A stretch of 64,000 nt of DNA from an uncultured Alphaproteobacteria bacterium (GCA_902600895.1 CACKLF010000003.1:1-64000); one strand, 5' to 3'; shown: positions 33,559-43,291, counted from the stretch's first letter. A program made the numbers and translations. Notes: generated from the sequence alone by a model not told the origin.

Positions 33559-34380
33559 ATGAATATTAAACAAATAAGTTACGATTTATTAAACTGCTTG
33601 GAAAATAAGAAGTATTCGGAATTACTCTCAAAAACCATTACCGATGTAACTATTGAAAATGCCTATGAAATATCCAGCATGATAAATTCTCTGAGGACAG
33701 CAAAAGGAGAAATACTAAGTGGTATTAAAATTGGTTTTACAAATAAATCTCTTTGGGAACAATATAATGTTGACACCCCGATATTTGGAATAATGTATGA
33801 TACAACTATAAAAATGAATAATGCTAAATTGAATATTAACAAATACTTAGAACCTAAAATTGAGCCAGAAATTTATTTTAAGTTTTCTAAGACACCATCT
33901 TCAAAAATGTCTGATTACGAATTATTGGCTTGTTGTTCTAGCTTTGGTATTGGAATAGAAATTGTCAATTCAATTTACAAAGACTGGAAATTTTCTGTCT
34001 CAGATGCCATTGCAGGATTTGGTCTACATGCTGAATATAGTTGTTTAATGGAAATTTCCCTCGCTAAATATAAAGATAAAGTTAAAGATTTAAGTGAAAA
34101 TCTTTCTAAATTTTCTGTTTCTCTGATGAGGGATGGCTTGCTCTTGGAAAAAGGACATAGCTCAAATATTTTGGCAAAAGGACCAATTGAAGCCTTAAGG
34201 CGCTATGTTTCATTTTGTGAACAGTTTATGCCTGACTGGTTGCTTTTAAATAAACCTATTACTACGGGAACTATAACTAATGCGCATGATATATGTGAGG
34301 GCGAAAGGTATACTTTAAAATTTGAAGGTCTTTACATTCAGGAGCTAGAAGAAAAAACTCTGGGACCTATCGTCGTCTAA
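33559..34380 (+). CDS. 2-keto-4-pentenoate hydratase/fumarylacetoacetase-like protein (MhpD family)
   Basis: 273 aa. It matches the MhpD/HpcG hydratase family: SGIKIGFTNKSLWEQYNVD, PIFGIMYD, the metal-binding EPEIYFKF and GIGIEIVNS segments. These enzymes hydrate 2-keto-4-enoic acids from ring-cleavage pathways; relatives decarboxylate 4-oxalocrotonate. No ring-cleavage dioxygenase is nearby, so the physiological substrate is uncertain. It is likely cotranscribed with the GST-like gene and overlaps the convergent methyltransferase by 14 bases. Confidence 0.8.
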   Translation: MNIKQISYDLLNCLENKKYSELLSKTITDVTIENAYEISSMINSLRTAKGEILSGIKIGFTNKSLWEQYNVDTPIFGIMYDTTIKMNNAKLNINKYLEPKIEPEIYFKFSKTPSSKMSDYELLACCSSFGIGIEIVNSIYKDWKFSVSDAIAGFGLHAEYSCLMEISLAKYKDKVKDLSENLSKFSVSLMRDGLLLEKGHSSNILAKGPIEALRRYVSFCEQFMPDWLLLNKPITTGTITNAHDICEGERYTLKFEGLYIQELEEKTLGPIVV

Positions 34381-35002
34381 AAATTATCAGTTTCCCAGGT
34401 CTATCAATTTTTGACATATAATTATGATCATCAATAGCAATTACTTCTATAATATTTAACGACACAAGTTTTTCTATGAATTTATTGTAGTCTTGTAATG
34501 CAAATGGCTCAGCATTCATGAAAATAACAACAATAGATCCCTGAGAGACAAAATCTACTAAAGTTTTAAGTGATTCTGGTCCAATATGACCCATTCCAAA
34601 ACTACCAACGCACATAAGCACATCGAATGTCTCATTGATGGAATTATCTAAATCTTCCACTCTTTTCTTATATAATTTTTTATATATGCCCTTCCCCTCT
34701 GCGATAGCTATCATTTTAGATGAAACATCTAGGCCTGTAATGTTTAAAAATCCTAGCGAAATCAATTTTTCAGCAACGAGTCCAGTACCGCAACCAATAT
34801 CAATAATTTCACAATCTTTTCTAGTTTCATACTTAAGCAATGCTTCAGATGCTATAATATGAGCACAGTAACCATATTCGTTTAATAGTTCATTTTCGTA
34901 TTTTCTTGCCCAGTTATCGTAATGGGATTCGGGATCTATTTTGACATCTTTTCCAGATACGGCAGCTAAATTAGTTCCTATGGACTTTTTATTTATGTTC
35001 AA
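34367..35002 (-). CDS. Class I SAM-dependent methyltransferase
   Basis: 211 aa. The SAM-binding motif I is IDIGCGTGLVAEKL with the ribose-binding acid in GLDVSS; motif post-I and IV follow (NETFDVLMCVG). The opening DNWARKYENELLNEYGY resembles small-molecule methyltransferases of the Williams-Beuren (WBSCR27-like) group. It starts at TTG overlapping the stop of the cyclase gene (TTGA), so it is translationally coupled to it. The acceptor molecule is unknown; the coupling to a cyclase is noteworthy but unexplained. Confidence 0.82.
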   Translation of the reverse strand: MNINKKSIGTNLAAVSGKDVKIDPESHYDNWARKYENELLNEYGYCAHIIASEALLKYETRKDCEIIDIGCGTGLVAEKLISLGFLNITGLDVSSKMIAIAEGKGIYKKLYKKRVEDLDNSINETFDVLMCVGSFGMGHIGPESLKTLVDFVSQGSIVVIFMNAEPFALQDYNKFIEKLVSLNIIEVIAIDDHNYMSKIDRPGKLIIFRRR

Positions 35003-36900
35003 GACTTTATTCCTGCTGATATAAGCATATCTGCCAAATCGGCTAGAAATGTCTGATCTGTCGAAATAAAAGTTTTCATGGATCGCATCATAGACTTGAT
35101 AGTCACGTCATCTTTTAAACTGTGGATTTTTTTAACCAAATCTTTAGCCTTATCACCTTTTGCTTGTTTCATGAGAATATAAGCCATTATTCCCATGGCA
35201 CCAATCTGAGCATCGCCAAAATACTGTTCACTTTCTGAAAGTTCCTTTGCTAATTTAAAAGCTTTCTCATATCGACCAAAACTGGTCAGTGATAATGAGT
35301 AGTTTAATTTTATATTCGCAGGTGGATAAGGAACTAAACTTAAGGCTTTCTGAAAGGTTTTTTGTGCATCATCAGGCATTTGCAATTGAGTAAATGTGTT
35401 CCCAGCCGCACCTAGCGTAGTGATTCCCGTAGGATCTAACTCCACTCCCTTTCTATTATTAAATACAGCTTTCTCAATACGAATAGCATTGGTCATTTCT
35501 GGAAATAATTGTGGCTGTTTAGCTAATAAACCGGCTTTTGTAGTGTAGGCAAATCCATAATCTGGACCACTAATTAGCGCCCGATCTACTAGATTATTCA
35601 TATCTCTAGCTATAAATTGCACTTGGTCTTTTTCCATAAGTCCAGTAATATACTTACATGTCAAATACCAGGCATAATCAACTAAAATTACGGGATTTTC
35701 TGGCTCTAAAAGAAAAAGCTCTTCAAATAACTCAGTTGCCTTAATGACGCCATCCCGGTCACATCTCATATAGTTAATGTGTGCATTTTTTGATATAGAC
35801 CAAGCCTGGGCACTCTTAAAATACTTTCTAGTATCATTTAATTTTTTGCCAGTGGTCAGCTTCACTTGCAACTCGCTGAGAACATTTTCTGCAATATTAT
35901 CTTGAATAGAAAAGATATCATCAAATTCAAAGTCATATTTCTGAGACCAAATTATCTTTGATTTATTCAAATCTGAAAGTTCGACGGTGGTTCTAATTTT
36001 TTGATTAGCTATTTGGTTTGTGCCTGTTAATACAAAACGCACTCCATACCTTTCAACAATTTCCTGATCGATTAATTCTTTTTTAAATATAAAATCACTA
36101 GTACTTCTTGATTGAACTGTAAGCTGAGGATATTGGGATAGATATGATATAATTGTATCTGTCATCCCCTCAGTAACATGCTCATTAGTGTTATCACTGG
36201 AACGATGAATGAAGGGTTTAATTAGCACAGATGGCTTATCACTGACTATAAATTTATCAACATCGTTCTGAAATGCTCTATTTACAACAAAACCTATAAG
36301 GAAGATAAATAAGATGGTGGCAAAAACTAATGCATACAATGGTCTACTTGGTCCTGTTCGAAGAGACCGCTTTTGTGATGGTTCTACCAACACGTCATAT
36401 GCCTGAAAGATATTTTCTTTTACTTTTTGCGTACCAAGATTATTATATTCAAAATTTGTTTTGGATTTAACTAAATCAAAAATTGACTTAGAAACGGTTA
36501 TCCCATTGGCCTGTGATAATGCCTCCAACCTGGCGGCAATGTTAACACCATCACCTAATAGATTTTTGCCCTCCAATATAACATCGCCCATATTTATCCC
36601 TATGCGATATTCGAGTTTAATAAAGTCGCCTTCCCCTTTGTTTCTAAGAATCATTTTCTCTTGAAATTGAACACCTGCTTCAATCGCAGATACAGCACTT
36701 GGAAATTCAGCTAAGATTGAATCTCCACCCGTATTAAATATTCTGCCTTTTTTTATTTTGATTATTTCTTTTAAAATATTAGAACACTCACGAAGACTTT
36801 GTAGTGTGCCATTTTCGTTAGTTTCCATGTGCTTACTGTATGATACAACATCAGTAGCAAAAATTACTGTAATCTTTCTTTCAATATTCTCATCACTCAT
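34999..36900 (-). CDS. Membrane-anchored class III adenylate cyclase with TPR region
   Basis: 633 aa. Residues ~8-170 are a class III cyclase domain with metal aspartates D17 (FATDVVSYS) and D60 (TGGDSILAEF) and the transition-state pair N120 and R124 (GDGVNIAARLE). A single membrane helix lies at ~188-207, after the catalytic domain, so that the C-terminal ~420 residues would be on the other side. That part has a TolB/FlgO-like segment (MTDTIISYLSQYPQL, SQKYDFEFDDIFSIQDNIAENV) and TPR helices. It is the rhizobial type of cyclase. In the position of the adenine-recognising Lys it has Asn, as in the paralogue at 37780. Confidence 0.88.
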   Translation of the reverse strand: MSDENIERKITVIFATDVVSYSKHMETNENGTLQSLRECSNILKEIIKIKKGRIFNTGGDSILAEFPSAVSAIEAGVQFQEKMILRNKGEGDFIKLEYRIGINMGDVILEGKNLLGDGVNIAARLEALSQANGITVSKSIFDLVKSKTNFEYNNLGTQKVKENIFQAYDVLVEPSQKRSLRTGPSRPLYALVFATILFIFLIGFVVNRAFQNDVDKFIVSDKPSVLIKPFIHRSSDNTNEHVTEGMTDTIISYLSQYPQLTVQSRSTSDFIFKKELIDQEIVERYGVRFVLTGTNQIANQKIRTTVELSDLNKSKIIWSQKYDFEFDDIFSIQDNIAENVLSELQVKLTTGKKLNDTRKYFKSAQAWSISKNAHINYMRCDRDGVIKATELFEELFLLEPENPVILVDYAWYLTCKYITGLMEKDQVQFIARDMNNLVDRALISGPDYGFAYTTKAGLLAKQPQLFPEMTNAIRIEKAVFNNRKGVELDPTGITTLGAAGNTFTQLQMPDDAQKTFQKALSLVPYPPANIKLNYSLSLTSFGRYEKAFKLAKELSESEQYFGDAQIGAMGIMAYILMKQAKGDKAKDLVKKIHSLKDDVTIKSMMRSMKTFISTDQTFLADLADMLISAGIKS

Positions 36901-36970
36901 GAGGTCAGCCTATCTAATTAAGTTTCAAATTAAAACTTTTTTGAACACGAAATAATCATTTTTTATATAT

Positions 36971-37624
36971 CTATGCCTTTTGTGCTTTAAACGGTTTTCT
37001 TCTTTTAGGAAAACATGTTCTACAAATTTTGCAAATAGTTCCATCACAGCCCCTAGCCGTACAATATTCTCTTCCATAAAAGATTATCTGGAGATGTAAT
37101 TTATTCCATAAATTTTTTGGAAATATTTTTTTTAAGTCACTCTCTGTTTGAGAGACATTTTTACCATTTGTTAGACCCCATCGCTGTGCAAGTCGATGAA
37201 TATGAGTATCCACTGGAAACGCTGGTGTACCAAAAGCCTGTGCCATTACTACGCTAGCTGTTTTATGACCTACTCCTGGAAGTTTCTCTAATTGTTCAAA
37301 ACTTCTTGGCACTACTCCATTATAATCATTTATCAAGATTTGTGATAATTCTGAAATAGCTTTTGACTTTTTGGGTGCTAAACCGCAAGGACGTATAATG
37401 GAGTAAATAGTTTCAACTTCAAGTTGAGCCATGTCATTAGGGTTTTTAGCTTTCTTAAATAAAATTGGAGTAACCTTATTAACTCTTTCGTCAGTACATT
37501 GTGCACTAAGTAAAACCGCAATTAAGAGTTCAAATTCGTTATTATGATTCAAAGGAACTGAAGTTTTGGGATAAAGTTCCTCTAATTCATTAATTATAAA
37601 TTTTGATCGTTCTGATCTGATCAT
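36971..37624 (-). CDS. nth: Endonuclease III with an atypical C-terminal cysteine pattern
   Basis: 217 aa. A DNA glycosylase/AP lyase for oxidised pyrimidines. The helix-hairpin-helix contains the catalytic lysine K121 (LPGVGHKTA) and the catalytic aspartate is D139 (FPVDTHIHRLA). The C terminus has C188, C193, C198, C201 and C204 (spacing 4-4-2-2), whereas the canonical [4Fe-4S] loop is C-x6-C-x2-C-x5-C. It probably still binds a cluster in a variant loop followed by a basic tail. It sits between the two cyclase-TPR genes. Confidence 0.9.
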   Translation of the reverse strand: MIRSERSKFIINELEELYPKTSVPLNHNNEFELLIAVLLSAQCTDERVNKVTPILFKKAKNPNDMAQLEVETIYSIIRPCGLAPKKSKAISELSQILINDYNGVVPRSFEQLEKLPGVGHKTASVVMAQAFGTPAFPVDTHIHRLAQRWGLTNGKNVSQTESDLKKIFPKNLWNKLHLQIIFYGREYCTARGCDGTICKICRTCFPKRRKPFKAQKA

Positions 37625-37779
37625 TTTAATATTTTTAAAAGTATTTTTACTATTTAGTGAATTGTTAAAGCATAATAATTAACTAAAAAAAATGGTGACA
37701 TCAATAATGATTATTGTACCTATACAATCCACCTAATGATGAATATTATAAAGGTACACTCCTTAATGTGATTCTGATT

Positions 37780-39534
37780 ATGTCCGAAAAAAAAATTGAT
37801 AGAAAAATAGCTGTTATTTTCGTTACCGATGTTGTCGGTTTTAGTAAACTAATGGAAAAAAATGAGGATGCCACCCTTCAAAGCTTTCGAACTTGTAAAG
37901 AAATACTGGAAAAGTTATTCGAGGAACACGGTGGCCGTATTTTTAATACAGCGGGAGATTCTGTATTAGCAGAATTCCAAAGCGCTGTATCAGCTGTTAT
38001 TTGTGCATCTGAGTTTCAAAAACTTTTAAAGGAGCGAAATTCTAATGTAGCTGATGAATCTCAAATGCATTTTAGGATTGGTTTAAATATGGGAGATGTA
38101 ATAGTAGAAGGAGAAAATCTTTACGGTGATGGGGTGAACGTAGCTGCTCGGCTTGAGGCACTTTCACAGCCTGACGGTGTCTGTTTATCCAAAAGCATAC
38201 ACGACTTTGTCGCGCAAAAAACAGATTTAATTTTTAATGATATCGGTGATCAAAAGGTTAAAAATACTGAAGTGCATGCATTTGATCTCTCACTTACCGG
38301 CCTTGAAAAGAGAGAAGTTGAAATTTCAGGAAAGGAAAACAGTGAAAGCGGCAAGCCACCCTCAATCGCGGTTTTACCATTTTTAAATCTAAGTAATGAC
38401 GATGAACAGGAATATTTTGCCGATGGCATAACGGAGGATATAATATCTAATTTATCGCTTTGGAAAACATTCCCAGTTATTTCTAGAAACTCTTCATTCA
38501 GCTTCAAAGGAGCAAAAGAGAGGTCAGGCGAAATTGCTAAAAAATTAGGTGCTGACTATCTTGTAGAAGGGAGTGTTAGAAAAGGAGGAAATAAGGTACG
38601 CATAACGGCTCAACTTACTTTTGCTCCTGAAGAAAAGCAAATATGGTCAAAGCGATGGGATAGATCATTAGAAGATATTTTTGAAGTTCAAGATGAGGTT
38701 TCTCAGGATGTGGCAGCTTTGATTTCTCCAGCTTTGAAAGATCAAGAGCGGGTTAAATTATCTAACAAGCCAAAAAAGAATTTTGGTGCTTGGGATGAAT
38801 ATTTACAAGGCTTAGCTATTTATAATGGACAAAGGTTTACTGAGCATGCCGGAACAGTCATTGAACATTGTAAAAAAGCTATAGAACTTGATGCTAATTT
38901 TTGTGATGCTTATGTTTTGTACTGTACTGCCCTACAATTTGCAATATATAATCATGAACAACAAGATGACAGAGCTGATAATGAGCGCTTGTTTCATCAA
39001 TTAGCTGAAAAAGCAGTTGATCTGGACCCTGAGAATCCTGACGCACTATCAACACTAAGCTTATCGTACAGTATTAAAAAAGATTATGCAAAACGGTTAG
39101 AGCTCGCAGAGAAGGCCTTAGAAATAAATCCTAACCACCCTCGAACAAATTTCCAATACGGTCAAGCTTTGTCTAACTTTGGAAGATTTGAAGAAACCCT
39201 CCATCATGTTAATAAAGCAATTGAGTTAGATCCCATATCAAAAAGAAATTATGAGGGTTTTTATGTGTTACTTTATATAGCATTAAACGATTGGAATAAC
39301 GCTTTAAATTGGTGTGATATACTTCATGAAAGAGATCCCCATTCACGATTTTTGGGATGGAGGGCTGCAATATTAGCCATGAAAGGCGATGCTGATACAG
39401 CTAAGGAATATCTCGCAAAATATCAAAAAGAGCGTCCAGAAATAAAAACTGCTTCTGATTATGAAAAAGTAGCGCCTACAATAATTAAAGATGTTCTATT
39501 AGAGGGCTTAGTAAAAGCTGGGTTGCCAGAATAA
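37780..39534 (+). CDS. Soluble class III adenylate cyclase with TolB-like and TPR regions
   Basis: 584 aa from the ATG at 37780; this start aligns with the paralogue at 34999-36900 (MSEKKIDRKI versus MSDENIERKI), while an ORF start 22 codons earlier does not. Cyclase domain at ~8-175 with D17 and D60 (TAGDSVLAEF) and NVAARLEAL. Residues ~190-330 are the TolB N-like/FlgO-like segment (PPSIAVLPFLNLSND, FADGITEDIISNLS, IWSKRWDRSLEDIFEVQDEV). TPR helices fill the rest (e.g. EKALEINPNHPRTNFQYGQAL). No membrane helix. Probably makes cAMP in response to a partner bound by the C-terminal region. Confidence 0.88.
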   Translation: MSEKKIDRKIAVIFVTDVVGFSKLMEKNEDATLQSFRTCKEILEKLFEEHGGRIFNTAGDSVLAEFQSAVSAVICASEFQKLLKERNSNVADESQMHFRIGLNMGDVIVEGENLYGDGVNVAARLEALSQPDGVCLSKSIHDFVAQKTDLIFNDIGDQKVKNTEVHAFDLSLTGLEKREVEISGKENSESGKPPSIAVLPFLNLSNDDEQEYFADGITEDIISNLSLWKTFPVISRNSSFSFKGAKERSGEIAKKLGADYLVEGSVRKGGNKVRITAQLTFAPEEKQIWSKRWDRSLEDIFEVQDEVSQDVAALISPALKDQERVKLSNKPKKNFGAWDEYLQGLAIYNGQRFTEHAGTVIEHCKKAIELDANFCDAYVLYCTALQFAIYNHEQQDDRADNERLFHQLAEKAVDLDPENPDALSTLSLSYSIKKDYAKRLELAEKALEINPNHPRTNFQYGQALSNFGRFEETLHHVNKAIELDPISKRNYEGFYVLLYIALNDWNNALNWCDILHERDPHSRFLGWRAAILAMKGDADTAKEYLAKYQKERPEIKTASDYEKVAPTIIKDVLLEGLVKAGLPE

Positions 39535-39557
39535 AAAGTATAATCTCAAAAAAAATG

Positions 39558-39592
39558 TATATAGCTCGGCTTGTGCATAAGCTATATTTTTT
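39558..39592 (+). terminator. Rho-independent terminator after the cyclase gene
   Basis: An inverted repeat with arms ATATAGCT (39559-39566) and AGCTATAT (39580-39587) is followed at once by a run of T. It ends the 37780-39534 transcript and separates it from the ilvD/edd-family gene, which has its own GGGAG ribosome site. Confidence 0.65.
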
Positions 39593-39633
39593 GTAAAAAG
39601 CAAAAGCAGGTCTTCTAAACTAAGGGAGAAAAA

Positions 39634-41481
39634 ATGAAAAATTCCAAAACAGTATTAATCGATAAAAATCCTGGTAGAAATTCTCAAACCTATGGGATTG
39701 CACGAGAACTAGGTACTGATCTTGATTTAATACATCAACCATCAGTCGGCGTTTTGGGAAATAAAGGAGACTCACAGTGTTACATGGGTGTTTCGGAGAA
39801 AGTGAATACAATTCATGATTCATTAAAAAAAAGGGTTGGCACAAACCCTAAGCAGCTTAAAATGCGCTTAATTCAACCTGAGTTTACAATAGCCACATCC
39901 GATGGCATTCGGAATGGTACAAAGGAAATGCGTTACTCTCTTATAGGACGTGAAGTAACTAATGATTCAGTATGCGAGCATTTGAGTGCATCTGGGGTTG
40001 AAGGTACTATAGCCGTGGTTGCATGTGACAAACCTCCAGTGGGAACATTAGCTGCAATTCTGGAGCACAACAGACCGGCAATAATCATGTCTGATGGATC
40101 TATTCGGCCTGGCAAGGACTCCGAGACTGGTGAAAGCATAGATATTATTTCTAGTTATCAAATTGCTGGTAGCAAAAATGAAGATCTGAAAGAGAGAATA
40201 GCAAAGGAAGCTTGTCCGGGATATGGAAGTTGTGGCGGTATGTTTACCTATAATACTATGCAAACATTTATTGGTGTTGTTGGAATGCAGCCACTCCATA
40301 TGGTTTCTCCAGCATCAGAGGATATTCGAAGAATAGAAATTTTTCCTAATGAATTAGTTGATTTATTGTCAAATTTGATCAAAAAAAATATTTTACCCAG
40401 AGACATTGTTACTAAAGACTCCATTAGAAATGCAATTGTGGTTTCTATGGCAGTAGGAGGATCAACCAATGTCATGCTACATGCTCCAGAAATATCTCGT
40501 GCAGCTGGATATAGTAAATTCTCAGAAGATATTATGTCTATTGATGAATTTAACCATTTATCAAAAAATGTGATACCAGTGGTAGTCAATGCCCGTCCAT
40601 TTGGCCAATATTCAATGGTTGATATAGATGAAAAAGGAGGAATACAAGTAATAGTCAAAGACTTATTGGATGCTGGCCTTTTGAATGGTGAAGTAATGAC
40701 ATGTACTGGTGAGACTTTGTCGAAACAAATTGACAGACTATCTCCTCCAAAACCTGATGGTGAAGTTATTTACAGTGTTGAAAACCCTTTTAAACCGACT
40801 GGTGGGCTTCGTGTGCTCGGGGGAAATTTGTCACCAGACTCAAGCGCAATTTTGAAATTAGCGGGAGTAGAAGGAGGCTTAGAAAACAACATTTTTGTTG
40901 GAAAAGCTAAAACCTTTGATGGAGAACAAAAACTACTCGAAACATTAGATAATACCCCTGAAGTTTTTCAAAACAATGATATTGTAGTTGTACGCTATGA
41001 AGGCCCAGTAGGAGGGCCAGGAATGCCTGAAATGTTAGATTCTACTTCCAGAATTACTACTCTTTGTAGAGAAAGAAATATTACCGTGGCCCTGATGACT
41101 GATGGTCGTTTTTCTGGTGGATCTGTAGGCCTGGTAATTGGCCATGTCGGACCAGAGGCAGCTATTGGGGGTCCAATTGCTCTTATTAAAGAAGGAGATG
41201 ATATTACCGTAGATTTGAATATTAACGAGCTCTCGTGTGAACAGTTGAATGATAAAAATATATATGCTGATCGATTTTCAGAATGGAAAAGTACTGTAGA
41301 AAAAAACGGGGGTTCTCATCCATCCTTGGGTGAGGTAAATACACGATTACTTAATAAAATGCGATTTTCTGCAGTATCGGCAACATATGGAGCGGGAATG
41401 CACCCAAATAGAGAATTATGGGTAAATGAACCAAGAATTTCAGGATCAAATCGTTTCATTCCTGAAAATAAATATCGATAG
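39634..41481 (+). CDS. IlvD/Edd-family dehydratase
   Basis: 615 aa. Dihydroxy-acid/sugar-acid dehydratase family with the three cluster cysteines in place: C49 (GDSQCYMG), C131 (VACDKPPVG) and C200 (GSCGGMFTYNT). The first two motifs differ from biosynthetic IlvD (usually NTCNMH and CDKNMPG), and the conserved C-terminal FSGGSVGLVIGHVGPEA is present. I therefore read it as a divergent family member, perhaps a sugar-acid or other hydroxy-acid dehydratase, rather than the valine/isoleucine enzyme. A GGGAGAAAAA ribosome site precedes the ATG. Confidence 0.85.
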   Translation: MKNSKTVLIDKNPGRNSQTYGIARELGTDLDLIHQPSVGVLGNKGDSQCYMGVSEKVNTIHDSLKKRVGTNPKQLKMRLIQPEFTIATSDGIRNGTKEMRYSLIGREVTNDSVCEHLSASGVEGTIAVVACDKPPVGTLAAILEHNRPAIIMSDGSIRPGKDSETGESIDIISSYQIAGSKNEDLKERIAKEACPGYGSCGGMFTYNTMQTFIGVVGMQPLHMVSPASEDIRRIEIFPNELVDLLSNLIKKNILPRDIVTKDSIRNAIVVSMAVGGSTNVMLHAPEISRAAGYSKFSEDIMSIDEFNHLSKNVIPVVVNARPFGQYSMVDIDEKGGIQVIVKDLLDAGLLNGEVMTCTGETLSKQIDRLSPPKPDGEVIYSVENPFKPTGGLRVLGGNLSPDSSAILKLAGVEGGLENNIFVGKAKTFDGEQKLLETLDNTPEVFQNNDIVVVRYEGPVGGPGMPEMLDSTSRITTLCRERNITVALMTDGRFSGGSVGLVIGHVGPEAAIGGPIALIKEGDDITVDLNINELSCEQLNDKNIYADRFSEWKSTVEKNGGSHPSLGEVNTRLLNKMRFSAVSATYGAGMHPNRELWVNEPRISGSNRFIPENKYR

Positions 41482-41532
41482 AATTTGTAAAAGACTTCCA
41501 TTAATAGGTTCACTATATTTTTCTTTTCTTTC

Positions 41533-43128
41533 TTACGGTGAGGTTAAGTGTGCCGCAATTTTTTCAGCAATCATCAGAACTGGTACGTTCAGATTTGCAG
41601 TTACATTAGTTCTCATGATTGACGCGTCAACAATTCTCAAGCCTTCAGTATTATGAACTAAGCCAAATGAATTGGTAACTGAATTGTCATCCAAACCCAT
41701 CCGACAAGTAGATGAAGGGTGATACTCTGTGGAAACACTTGTTTTTAGCCAATCAAGGATATCGTTGTCTGAAATTACCGAAGGACCAGGAGCTATTTCT
41801 TCTCTCCGGAGATTAATAAATGCTTTTTGTTGTGCTATTTCACGGGTTTTTCGCAGCCCCATAGTTAAAATATTTCTGTCGCATTTGTCTGCCAAAAAAT
41901 TATAGATAATCTCAGGATCATGTTTTGGATTTGCAGACTTAAGCCGAATTAGACCTTTACTTTTTGGTCTCATTAACCCCAAAGAAAACATAAAACCACC
42001 ACCAAAATTAGATTTTTCGCCTCGAATTAATGATGATAAAGGATAAAACTCATGCTGTAGATCAGGATATGCTACATTATCCGAACTTTTAAAAAAGCTC
42101 CCAACTTCACATATCGTAGACGCTCCAATTCCGTTTTTGAACAACAACCATTGGAGCCCAATTTTATATTTTTTCCAGCCATTTAGTTTTTCTGAAAGTG
42201 AAACGCCCGGCGGACTACCATAAACTATTGGCGCTATAGGATGATTTTCTAAATTTTTTCCTACTGCTGGCAAATCAACGACTGATTTGATATCATGATG
42301 AGCCAGATGCGACTTGTCACCAACTCCGGAAAGCATGAGTATTTTTGGTGTGTTAATCGCCCCAGCACATAATATTATTTCACGAAAAGCTTCAAAATGA
42401 ATTATCTCTCCATTTTTTTCAGCTTTTATCCTAACAGCGCGCTTTCCATCGAACTCAACAGAATTAACCAAACAATTTGTTTCTATAGAAAGGTTATCTC
42501 TATTGATAATCGGTTTTAAATATGAGTCGGCAGCACTTGCCCTTCTCCCATTCTTGGTGAGAGTTTGGGTAATGTGAAATCCTTCTTGATACTGTCCATT
42601 TTGGTCGTCATTTATATTGTAGCCTGACTCCTTTCCGGCACAGAGGAATGCATGGCTGAGTTTTTGTGTTATGTTCGATTGCTCTATACTTTGTGGTCCA
42701 TCACGACCCCGCCAATCATTTGAACCCATCTGAAACGTCTCAAGATTTTTAAAATGTGGCAAGCAATCTTTAAATGACCAATCAATTAAGCCGTCACTTG
42801 CCCATCCGTCATAGTCCATTTTATTACCTCTATTAGCAACCATTCCATTAATAGAAGATGAGCCACCTAGCACTTTGCCTCTGTGTTCAAGAATTTTTCT
42901 GCCACCAAGATTTTCTTCTGGTTCAGTAACATATCCCCAATCAAGATTCTTGTGTCTTGCCGCCATTGCAAAAGCGGCCGGCATCTGGATGATTAAACGC
43001 TGATCAGATCCACCAGCTTCGATCAATAAAATGTTTTGTGATGCATTTTTACTTAATCTATTCGCTAGTACACAGCCTGCAGGTCCAGAACCCACAATTA
43101 CGAAGTCAAATGATAGATTTTTTCTCAT
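41533..43128 (-). CDS. GMC-family (choline dehydrogenase-like) flavoprotein
   Basis: 531 aa. FAD motif VGSGPAGCVLANRL at the N terminus, RGKVLGGSSSINGM (GMC signature 1), and the catalytic pair H470 (YHPSSTCRMG) and N514 (TANLNVPVLM). GMC enzymes oxidise alcohols such as choline, glucose or polyethylene glycol; BetA-like choline dehydrogenase is the nearest familiar type by length and motifs. No betB or betI lies alongside, so the alcohol is unassigned. It is divergent from the AbgB-like peptidase across 163 bases. Confidence 0.87.
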   Translation of the reverse strand: MRKNLSFDFVIVGSGPAGCVLANRLSKNASQNILLIEAGGSDQRLIIQMPAAFAMAARHKNLDWGYVTEPEENLGGRKILEHRGKVLGGSSSINGMVANRGNKMDYDGWASDGLIDWSFKDCLPHFKNLETFQMGSNDWRGRDGPQSIEQSNITQKLSHAFLCAGKESGYNINDDQNGQYQEGFHITQTLTKNGRRASAADSYLKPIINRDNLSIETNCLVNSVEFDGKRAVRIKAEKNGEIIHFEAFREIILCAGAINTPKILMLSGVGDKSHLAHHDIKSVVDLPAVGKNLENHPIAPIVYGSPPGVSLSEKLNGWKKYKIGLQWLLFKNGIGASTICEVGSFFKSSDNVAYPDLQHEFYPLSSLIRGEKSNFGGGFMFSLGLMRPKSKGLIRLKSANPKHDPEIIYNFLADKCDRNILTMGLRKTREIAQQKAFINLRREEIAPGPSVISDNDILDWLKTSVSTEYHPSSTCRMGLDDNSVTNSFGLVHNTEGLRIVDASIMRTNVTANLNVPVLMIAEKIAAHLTSP

Positions 43129-43291
43129 CTTTCTGCTTTTCTTAATTCTTAACCTGGTTTTTTATAATTTAAATTTTGTATTAGGATTAAATCGTTTATA
43201 TAGTTCTGAATAAATATCAAAGATATCCTAAAGTCATGAGGCTGTAATTAAAATAAACAATCTATCTAGCTAGTAAAAAGGAAACGGACCT

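Noticed and set aside
37714..37779. Extra 22 residues at the start of the second cyclase-TPR protein
   Set aside because: The paralogue at 34999-36900 begins at the equivalent of the ATG at 37780, and the extra residues show no similarity.
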